From assembly GCA_038225475.1 (NCBI GenBank), contig JBBRRA010000003.1, positions 124,001 to 188,000 of the forward strand: a stretch of DNA of 64,000 nt. Direction: 5' to 3'. A program made the translations under genes and the position numbers. Shown here in pieces: positions 57,914 to 64,000 of this stretch (position 1 is the first letter of the stretch; the number at the start of each line of letters is the position of its first letter). The notes under the pieces were generated by a model. The model searched no databases, was not told the DNA's origin, and worked only from the letters and a program-made list of their open reading frames with translations. Origin of the DNA: Polymorphobacter_B sp038225475 (GTDB lineage: Bacteria > Pseudomonadota > Alphaproteobacteria > Sphingomonadales > Sphingomonadaceae).

Positions 57914-58291
57914 ATGGCACGTGTAAAACGCGGGACTACCTCGCACGCCCGTCACAAGCGGGTTCTCGAACAGGCGAAGGGCTATTACGGCCGTCGCAAA
58001 AATACGATCCGCGTCGCGCGGCAGGCGGTCGAAAAGGCCGGCCAATATGCGTACCGCGACCGCAAGGTTAAGAAGCGCAGCTTCCGCGCCCTGTGGATCC
58101 AGCGCATCAACGCCGCCGTGCGCGAAGCCGGCCTGACCTATGGCATGTTCATGCACGGGTTGAAGCTGGCGAATGTCGAACTCGACCGGAAGATCCTTGC
58201 CGACCTCGCGATGAACGAGCCTGCCTCGTTTACCACGATCATCGCGCAGGCGCAGGCCGCGCTCGACGCCAAGCCGGCGATCGCCGCGTAA
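57914..58291 (+). CDS. rplT: 50S ribosomal protein L20
   Basis: Protein of 125 residues: ARVKRGTTSHARHKRVLEQAKGYYGRRKN at the start and the L20 core ALWIQRINAAVREAGLTYG. It binds 23S rRNA early in assembly. GGAGGGCCGCTGAA before the ATG gives the ribosome site. Followed by 172 bases with a long inverted repeat, then pheS. Confidence 0.96.
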   Translation: MARVKRGTTSHARHKRVLEQAKGYYGRRKNTIRVARQAVEKAGQYAYRDRKVKKRSFRALWIQRINAAVREAGLTYGMFMHGLKLANVELDRKILADLAMNEPASFTTIIAQAQAALDAKPAIAA

Positions 58292-58379
58292 GCGGACCGA
58301 TCGCGACGATTTGGGGCGCGGGTTGCGAGAGTGACCCGCGCCGCTTTCGTTTTGGGGGCGGCACGGCTAGTCCGTTGCG

Positions 58380-58443
58380 CATCCCGGCGAACGCCCGGAC
58401 CCGGTCGCGCTGTCCCCATCGGGCACGGGCGTTCGCCGGGATG
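58380..58443. repeat. Intergenic 18-bp inverted repeat (REP-like) between rplT and pheS
   Basis: CATCCCGGCGAACGCCCG (58380-58397) and its exact complement (58426-58443) enclose 28 bases. GC-rich CATCCCGGCGAACG-type palindromes between genes look like dispersed REP elements. It may also form a transcript-end or processing hairpin. The right arm ends 20 bases before pheS. Confidence 0.75.
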
Positions 58444-58463
58444 ACGATGTTGCAAGGATGGGC

Positions 58464-59534
58464 ATGACCGACGCCATCGACACCAGCCTGCTCGCGCAAA
58501 TCGCTGCTGCGTCGACGCTCGACGCGCTCGAGGCGTTGCGCGTCGCCAGCCTCGGCAAGGCCGGGTCGGTGACGCTGTTGATGAAAACGCTCGGCAGCAT
58601 GTCGCCCGAACAGCGGCTGATCGAAGGCCCGCGCCTCAATGCGCTGCGCGAGGGCGTCACCGCCGCGATCGCAGCTCGCAAGGCCGACCTCGAGGCCGCC
58701 GCGCTCGACGCCCGCCTCGCGTCCGAACGCCTCGACATGACGCTGCCAGTGGTGCCGGTACCGCCGGGCAGTATCCACCCGGTCAGCCAGGTGATGGACG
58801 AACTCGCCGAAATCTTCGCCGATCTGGGGTTTGCGGTGTCGACCGGGCCGGAGATCGAGGACGACTGGCACAATTTCACCGCGCTCAACATTCCCGAGAC
58901 GCATCCGGCGCGCGCGATGCACGACACCTTCTACATGGCGCAAAGTCCGCCCGACCGGCGCATGCTGCTGCGCACGCACACCTCGCCGGTGCAGGTCCGG
59001 ACAATGATGAGCCAGACGCCGCCGATCCGCATCATCGCGCCGGGGCGGACGTACCGGTCGGACAGCGACGCGACGCACACGCCGATGTTCCATCAGGTCG
59101 AGGGGCTGGTGATCGACCGCAACATCACCATGGGCCATCTGCGCTGGACGCTCGAGACGTTCGTCAAGGCGTTCTTTGAAGTCGATGACGTGACGCTGCG
59201 CTTCCGCCCGAGTTTCTTCCCGTTCACCGAACCATCGGTGGAAATCGACGTCGGCTGCTCGTGGGCGGGCGGGCAGTTGAGCATCGGCGGCAGCGACAGC
59301 TGGCTCGAAATCCTCGGCGCAGGTATGGTGCATCGCCGCGTCATCGAAAATTGCGGGCTCGACGCCGATGTCTGGCAGGGCTTTGCGTTCGGCTGCGGCA
59401 TCGACCGGCTGGCAATGCTCAAATACGGCATGACCGACCTGCGCGCGTTTTTCGATGCCGACCTGCGCTGGCTGCGCCACTACGGCTTCCGCGCATTGGA
59501 TGTGCCGACGCTGAGCGGCGGGGTGGGGGCATGA
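58464..59534 (+). CDS. pheS: Phenylalanyl-tRNA synthetase alpha subunit
   Basis: Class II synthetase subunit of 356 residues. Motif 2 is in RTHTSPVQVRTMM and PGRTYRSDSDATHTPMFHQVEG, and motif 3 in GFAFGCGIDRLAML. N-terminal coiled coil (about residues 1-85) binds tRNA. ATG at 58464 is preceded by AAGGATGG; ATG at 58458 adds two residues. Forms an alpha2-beta2 enzyme with PheT, ATGA overlap. Confidence 0.95.
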   Translation: MTDAIDTSLLAQIAAASTLDALEALRVASLGKAGSVTLLMKTLGSMSPEQRLIEGPRLNALREGVTAAIAARKADLEAAALDARLASERLDMTLPVVPVPPGSIHPVSQVMDELAEIFADLGFAVSTGPEIEDDWHNFTALNIPETHPARAMHDTFYMAQSPPDRRMLLRTHTSPVQVRTMMSQTPPIRIIAPGRTYRSDSDATHTPMFHQVEGLVIDRNITMGHLRWTLETFVKAFFEVDDVTLRFRPSFFPFTEPSVEIDVGCSWAGGQLSIGGSDSWLEILGAGMVHRRVIENCGLDADVWQGFAFGCGIDRLAMLKYGMTDLRAFFDADLRWLRHYGFRALDVPTLSGGVGA

Positions 59535-61912
59535 AGTTCACGCTCTCATGGCTGCGCGAGCATCTCGATACCGATGCGTCGCTCGATAGGGTGGTTGCGG
59601 CGCTGACCAATTGCGGGCTCGAGGTCGAGAGCGTTCGCGATCCTGCCGCAAAGCTCGGTGCGTTCACGATCGCCGAGGTGCTGACCGCTGCCCCGCATCC
59701 GCAGGCCGACAAGCTGCAGGTGTTGACCGTCACCACCGGCCACGGCGACCCGGTGCAGGTCGTCTGCGGCGCGCCCAATGCGCGTGCGGGCATGAAGGGC
59801 GTGTTCGGCGCGGTCGGCACCTATGTGCCGGGCAGCGACCTGACGCTGAAGGTCGCCAGCATCCGCGGCGTCGAATCGCGCGGCATGATGTGCTCGATGC
59901 GCGAGCTCGAACTGTCGGACGAACATGACGGCATCATCGATCTGCCATCCGATGCGCCGGTCGGCGCGGGCTATGCCGACTGGGCAGGCCTAAGCGACCC
60001 GGTGATCGAGGTCGCGGTCACCCCGAACCGGCAGGACTGCATGGGCGTGCGCGGCATCGCGCACGACCTCGCGGCTGCCGGCCTCGGCCGGTTGAAACCG
60101 CTGACCGAGGCGTACCGCGTCGCGTCGTTCGACGTACCGCGCGAAGGTGCCGGACCCGAGGTGCGGACCGACGATCCGGCCGGGTGCCCGGCGTTCTACG
60201 CCTGCACCGTCAGCGGCGTCACCAACGGCGCGGCGCACGACTGGCTGCGGGCGAAACTGAACGCGGTCGGCCAGCGGTCGATCTCGGCATTGGTCGATAT
60301 TACCAACTTCGTCATGCTCGACCTCGGGCGGCCGCTGCATGTCTATGACCGCGCCAAGCTGACCGGGGCGCTGGTTGCGCGTCCGGCGCGCGCGGGCGAA
60401 ACCGTCGAAGCCTTGAACGGCAAGGTCTATGCGCTCGGCGCGGGGATGACCGTGATCGCCGATGATAGCGGCGTCCACGACATCGGCGGCATCATGGGCG
60501 GGCTGCATTCGGGCTGTTCGGAGGCGACCACCGAGGTGCTGATCGAATGCGCCTATTTCGATCCAGAGGGCATCGCGCGCACCGGCCAGAAGCTGCTGCT
60601 GACCAGCGATGCGCGGACGCGGTTCGAGCGCGGCGTCGATCCGGCGTTCCTTGACGAGGGGCTGGCGATTGCGACGCATCTGGTCGTTGCGCTGTGCGGC
60701 GGGACGGCAAGTGCGGTGACGCGCGCCGGGCAGCCGCCGATCCTGGAAAAGATGGTGATCTACCGCCCGCTGCGCCCGCTCGAGCTGACCGGAGTCGATG
60801 TGCAGGGGGCGACTCAGCGCGATATTCTGGCGCGGCTGGGCTTTGGTGTGACTGGTGGCACGCATTGGGAAATTCGCGTGCCGTCGTGGCGGCGCGACAT
60901 CGACGGCGAGGCCGATATCGTCGAGGAAGTGCTGCGCATTCACGGCTATGCAAACATTCCTTCGACCCCGCTGCCGCGCGCCGAGGGCGTTGCCCGCCCG
61001 ACCGCGACGGCGGCGCAACTGACCGAACGCCGCGTGCGGCGTGCGATTGCGGCGCGGGGGCTCGACGAGGCGGTGACGTGGAGCTTCGTGCCGCCCGCTG
61101 TTGCCGATCGCTTCGGCGGCGCGGCGTGGACGCTGGAAAATCCGATCTCGGCCGAGCTCGCCGCCATGCGCCCGTCGCTGCTGCCCGGGCTGCTGATGGC
61201 GGCGCGGCGCAATCTCGACCGCGGCCAGCCGAGCGTGCGCCTGTTCGAACTTGGCCGACGCTATCTGAGCAGTGGCGAAGCGCCGACGGTTGGACTGGTG
61301 TTGGCGGGCGCGGCGCGGCAACGCGACTGGCAGACGGGCGCGGTCACCGGCTTCGATGCGTTCGCGGCGAAGGCCGAGGCGCTCGGCGCGCTGGCGGCGG
61401 CGGGCGTACCGGTCGAGCGGCTGCAGGTGCTGCCGCCGGTCGATGCGTGGTATCATCCCGGCCGCTCGGGTCGGCTGGGCCTTGGGCCGAAGCAGGTCGT
61501 TGCCAGTTTCGGCGAACTGCATCCGCGCGTCGCTGCCGATTTGGACCTGAAAGGCACTGTGGCGGTCGCTGAAATCTATCTCGATGCGCTGCCGGTGGCG
61601 CGCTCGGCAAAGCGGTCGCGTCCGCAATTCATGCCCCCGACGTTGCAGTCGGTCGGCCGCGATTTTGCGTTCGTCGTGGCGGGGGACGTCGCCGCCGAGA
61701 CGCTGCTGCGCGCGGTCCGGGGGGCCGACAAGACCGCGATCACCGGCGTTGCGCTGTTCGACCGGTTCGAACTCCCCGACGGCACGCTCAGCCTCGCGGT
61801 GACGGTGACGCTGCAGCCGGCCGAACGCAGTTTCACCGACGCCGAGATCGAGGCGCTGTCGGCAAAGATCATCGCTGCCGCCGGCAAGGCGGGCGCGCGG
61901 TTGCGCGGCTAG
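59531..61912 (+). CDS. pheT: Phenylalanyl-tRNA synthetase beta subunit
   Basis: Protein of 793 residues, full family length. It starts MKFTLSWLREHLDTD, then a tRNA-binding EMAP-type domain (about 40-150: TAAPHPQADKLQVLTV), B3/B4 editing domain, B5 domains, and the C-terminal anticodon-binding FDX-ACB domain (FMPPTLQSVGRDFAFVV). Overlaps pheS by ATGA and the convergent OmpA gene by 4 bases. Confidence 0.95.
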   Translation: MKFTLSWLREHLDTDASLDRVVAALTNCGLEVESVRDPAAKLGAFTIAEVLTAAPHPQADKLQVLTVTTGHGDPVQVVCGAPNARAGMKGVFGAVGTYVPGSDLTLKVASIRGVESRGMMCSMRELELSDEHDGIIDLPSDAPVGAGYADWAGLSDPVIEVAVTPNRQDCMGVRGIAHDLAAAGLGRLKPLTEAYRVASFDVPREGAGPEVRTDDPAGCPAFYACTVSGVTNGAAHDWLRAKLNAVGQRSISALVDITNFVMLDLGRPLHVYDRAKLTGALVARPARAGETVEALNGKVYALGAGMTVIADDSGVHDIGGIMGGLHSGCSEATTEVLIECAYFDPEGIARTGQKLLLTSDARTRFERGVDPAFLDEGLAIATHLVVALCGGTASAVTRAGQPPILEKMVIYRPLRPLELTGVDVQGATQRDILARLGFGVTGGTHWEIRVPSWRRDIDGEADIVEEVLRIHGYANIPSTPLPRAEGVARPTATAAQLTERRVRRAIAARGLDEAVTWSFVPPAVADRFGGAAWTLENPISAELAAMRPSLLPGLLMAARRNLDRGQPSVRLFELGRRYLSSGEAPTVGLVLAGAARQRDWQTGAVTGFDAFAAKAEALGALAAAGVPVERLQVLPPVDAWYHPGRSGRLGLGPKQVVASFGELHPRVAADLDLKGTVAVAEIYLDALPVARSAKRSRPQFMPPTLQSVGRDFAFVVAGDVAAETLLRAVRGADKTAITGVALFDRFELPDGTLSLAVTVTLQPAERSFTDAEIEALSAKIIAAAGKAGARLRG

Positions 61913-62592
61913 CGCGGATACGCCGGTCGCCGCCGCGCGGTGTCCTCGGTGATCGGCGTCAGGCGGATTTCGACCCGGCGGTTCTGCGCGCGGCCTTCGT
62001 CGGTTTCGTTCGACGCGATCGGCATCGTCTTGCCGAAGCCGCGCGGCTGGATCCGCGCCCGCGCCACGCCGCGCTGCTCGAGATAGGTCGCCACGGTGAA
62101 CGCGCGGTCTTCGGACAGCCGTTGGTTGATCGCGTCCGAGCCGATCGAATCGGTATGGCCGCCGACATCGACATAGGTCGACGGATAGCTGGTCAGCGTC
62201 TGCGCAACCTGATCGAGCGTGGCACGAAAGCCCGGGCGCAACGCCGCCGAATTGAAATCGAAGGTCACGCCCGACGGAATCTCGAGCCGGATATTGTCGC
62301 CCTGACGCTCGACGCCGATTCCCGTCCCTGCGGTGCGCGCGCGCAGGTCGCGCTCCTGCTTGTCCATATAGCCGCCCGCAGCACCGCCCAACAGCGCGCC
62401 GACCACACCGCCGATAACCGCGCCGGTGCCGTTGCCGCCGATGCCGCCACCGATCAGCGCGCCGCCGGCACCCCCGGCGAGAGCGCCGCGACCGGCATTG
62501 TTGGTCCGCTGCTGCCCGGTTTCGGGATCGGTCACGCAGGCGGTCAGCAACAGGCTTACCGAGGCAGTCAGCATGATGAGGCTTTTGGTCAT
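61909..62592 (-). CDS. OmpA-family outer-membrane lipoprotein
   Basis: Protein of 227 residues. Lipoprotein signal with lipobox LLTAC (Cys near residue 19), a glycine-zipper stretch (GAVIGGVVGALLGGAAGGYMDKQE, about residues 55-80) and a C-terminal OmpA peptidoglycan-binding domain (about 115-220; VDVGGHTDSIGSDAINQRLSEDRA and GFGKTMPIASNETDEGRAQNRR). This is the YiaD/Pal-like layout. It tethers the outer membrane to the cell wall. ATG at 62592; the frame continues upstream without family content. Confidence 0.9.
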   Translation of the reverse strand: MTKSLIMLTASVSLLLTACVTDPETGQQRTNNAGRGALAGGAGGALIGGGIGGNGTGAVIGGVVGALLGGAAGGYMDKQERDLRARTAGTGIGVERQGDNIRLEIPSGVTFDFNSAALRPGFRATLDQVAQTLTSYPSTYVDVGGHTDSIGSDAINQRLSEDRAFTVATYLEQRGVARARIQPRGFGKTMPIASNETDEGRAQNRRVEIRLTPITEDTARRRPAYPR

Positions 62593-62724
62593 CGACCCGT
62601 GCTCCTGTGATAGTGCGACCAGCGTTAAGTCACGCGAATGCCGAACGCGCGATGAACAAAGGTTGCGCTGCGCGCGTTCCTTATTCATCAAGGCTGTGGT
62701 CGGGCACAAGCCGCCGACCTGAGC

Positions 62725-64000
62725 GTGGAGCATATGCACCCCTTTCCGTGGACCGATGCCGTCATCGTGCTGGCATTGATCCTGCTCAATGGCTTTCTCA
62801 GCATGTCCGAGCTGGCAATCGTCGCGTCGCGTCGCCCGCGCCTGAAGGGGCTGGCGGCGGCGGGTGTGCGCGGGGCGGCGACGGCGCTGCAACTGAGCGA
62901 ATATCCGGCGCGGCTGTTGTCGTCGGCGCAGATCGGTATCACGCTGGTGGCGATCCTGAACGGTGCTTATTCGGGGACCAGCCTTGCCGGGCCGGCTGGC
63001 GAGCGGTTCGGCGTCTGGTTCGGACTGTCGGCGCATACCGCCGAGGACCTCGGCTTCGGCGTCGTCATCGTGCTGACGACCTATGTTTCGGTCATCGTCG
63101 GCGAATTGGTCCCCAAGCAGTTCGCGCTGCGTTCGCCCGAGGCGATCGCGTGCGCTGTGGCGCCGTTCATGCTCGGGTTGACGCGCGTTGCCGCACCGTT
63201 TGCGTGGTTGCTCGACCGGTCGAGCGCGCTGGTGTTCCGCCTGCTCGGTCAGCGCCGCGACGGTAACCACATGGTTACCGAAGAGGAACTGCGCTCGGTC
63301 GTTGCCGATGCCGAGACCGCCGGCGTGATCGAACAAAGCGAACATGCGATGATTTCGGGCGTCATGCGCCTCGCCGATCGCCGGGTGCGGGGCGTGATGA
63401 CGCCGCGCACCGATGTCGACTGGCTCGACGCCGATGCCACCGATGCCGATACTCGGGCGGCGCTGATCGCGACGCCGCACACGCGGCTGCCGGTGGCGGC
63501 GGGGTCGGTCGACGACATCATCGGCGTGCTGCAGGCGCGCGATGTGGTGGCGGCGCTGATCGAGGGCAAGCCGCTCGACCTGCGGGCGCTGGCGCGGCCT
63601 GCCCCGGTGCTGCCCGACATGCTCGACGCCGTCGATGCGCTGGCCGTGCTGCGCGATGCGGCAATCCCGATTGCGCTGGTCCATGACGAATATGGGCATT
63701 TCGAGGGTATCGTCACGCCCGCCGACCTGCTCGCTGCGATCGCGGGCGAATTCCGGTCGGACTTCGACGATGTCAACGACCCGCCCGCCATCGAGCGCGC
63801 CGACGGGTCATGGCTGCTATCGGGATCGCTGCCCGCTGATGAAATGGCGGCACGTTTGGGCGTGACGCTGCCCGACAACCGCGACTATCAGACGGTCGCC
63901 GGCTATATCCTCGCGCAAATCCGCCATCTGCCCGACACCGGCGAGGTGTTCAGCGCCGACGGCTGGCGCTTCGAGATCGTCGACATGGACGGCCGCAAGA
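62725..64000 (+). CDS. CNNM/CorC family membrane protein (hemolysin-like), 3' partial
   Basis: About 425 residues visible, cut by the window end. An N-terminal DUF21/CNNM membrane domain (about residues 8-200; LALILLNGFLSMSELAIVASRRPRLKG and VVIVLTTYVSVIVGELVPKQFAL) is followed by two CBS domains (HMVTEEELRSVVADAETAGVIEQSEH linker, then RGVMTPRTDVDWLD and LVHDEYGHFEGIVTP) and the beginning of the CorC/HlyC C-terminal domain (DGSWLLSGSLPADEM). CNNM proteins handle magnesium. Start GTG at 62725 or ATG at 62734. Confidence 0.9.
   Translation, partial: MEHMHPFPWTDAVIVLALILLNGFLSMSELAIVASRRPRLKGLAAAGVRGAATALQLSEYPARLLSSAQIGITLVAILNGAYSGTSLAGPAGERFGVWFGLSAHTAEDLGFGVVIVLTTYVSVIVGELVPKQFALRSPEAIACAVAPFMLGLTRVAAPFAWLLDRSSALVFRLLGQRRDGNHMVTEEELRSVVADAETAGVIEQSEHAMISGVMRLADRRVRGVMTPRTDVDWLDADATDADTRAALIATPHTRLPVAAGSVDDIIGVLQARDVVAALIEGKPLDLRALARPAPVLPDMLDAVDALAVLRDAAIPIALVHDEYGHFEGIVTPADLLAAIAGEFRSDFDDVNDPPAIERADGSWLLSGSLPADEMAARLGVTLPDNRDYQTVAGYILAQIRHLPDTGEVFSADGWRFEIVDMDGRK

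Noticed and set aside
1..64000. tRNA, rRNA, riboswitch or insertion sequence
   Set aside because: None recognised on reading the intergenic gaps; most gaps are under 200 bases.

Overview
The window is 64 kb of high-GC chromosomal DNA packed with short-spaced or overlapping genes. Gene content points to an alphaproteobacterium of the Sphingomonadales: two secreted proteins with PEPxxWA-type C-terminal sorting tails, a GapR (DUF2312) nucleoid protein, a large TonB-dependent receptor, a sigma-54 psp locus of alphaproteobacterial type, and many ATGA/GTGA/TTGA start-stop overlaps. The organism is inferred from families, not from an rRNA marker; I see no rRNA, tRNA, CRISPR array or intact insertion sequence.

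Layout. 1-3.6 kb: sulfate ABC importer (sbp, cysT, cysW, cysA). 3.6-11.8 kb: mscL, a lemA/TPM-domain cluster, transporters, a GST, a DUF937 protein, a J-domain protein, a glycerophosphodiesterase and sufE. 11.9-14.7 kb: TonB-dependent receptor. 14.7-18.5 kb: cytochrome c maturation genes ccmA, B, C, D, E and ccmG/dsbE, interrupted by a secreted protein with three copies of a two-cysteine repeat; ccmF and ccmH are absent. 18.5-19.8 kb: yciB and Fe-type superoxide dismutase. 19.8-23.9 kb: phage-shock locus, with pspF divergent from a sigma-54 promoter that drives a 46-codon ORF, pspA, pspB, pspC and four further small coiled-coil proteins with related C-termini. 24-28.3 kb: MFS transporter, SH3-domain protein, gapR, GST, and CoxS/CoxM-like subunits without the molybdenum subunit. 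28.4-31.2 kb: yebC-ruvC-ruvA-ruvB. 31.2-42.2 kb: nitrate assimilation block (mobA, nasT, nasS, an ANTAR-type leader, an inverted PP2C-kinase fusion, narK-like transporter, nirB, nirD, nasC). 42.2-50.3 kb: leucine genes, with leuC separated from leuD-leuB by about 5 kb of accessory genes (a PEPxxWA protein, an Mrr-like endonuclease, a PLP enzyme, a soluble sugar dehydrogenase). 50.3-57.5 kb: symporter, asd, a beta-barrel protein, a hydrolase, a peroxiredoxin, algH and an AsmA protein. 57.7-62 kb: rpmI, rplT, pheS, pheT. The window ends in an OmpA-type lipoprotein and a CNNM/CorC-like membrane protein cut by the edge.

How it works together. The nitrate block is largely self-contained: uptake (NarK), nitrate to nitrite (NasC, needing the guanylylated molybdenum cofactor made by MobA), nitrite to ammonium (NirBD), and sensing by NasS/NasT. 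Next to nasS lie two hairpins with A1/G4 hexaloops followed by an intrinsic terminator, the known target architecture of ANTAR antiterminators; unexpectedly the kinase gene lies between this leader and narK in the opposite orientation. The psp operon looks like an envelope-stress module with added PspB-like small proteins. A perfect 39-bp sequence occurs twice in inverted orientation, at 24.0 and 43.6 kb, in the two most gene-poor intervals.
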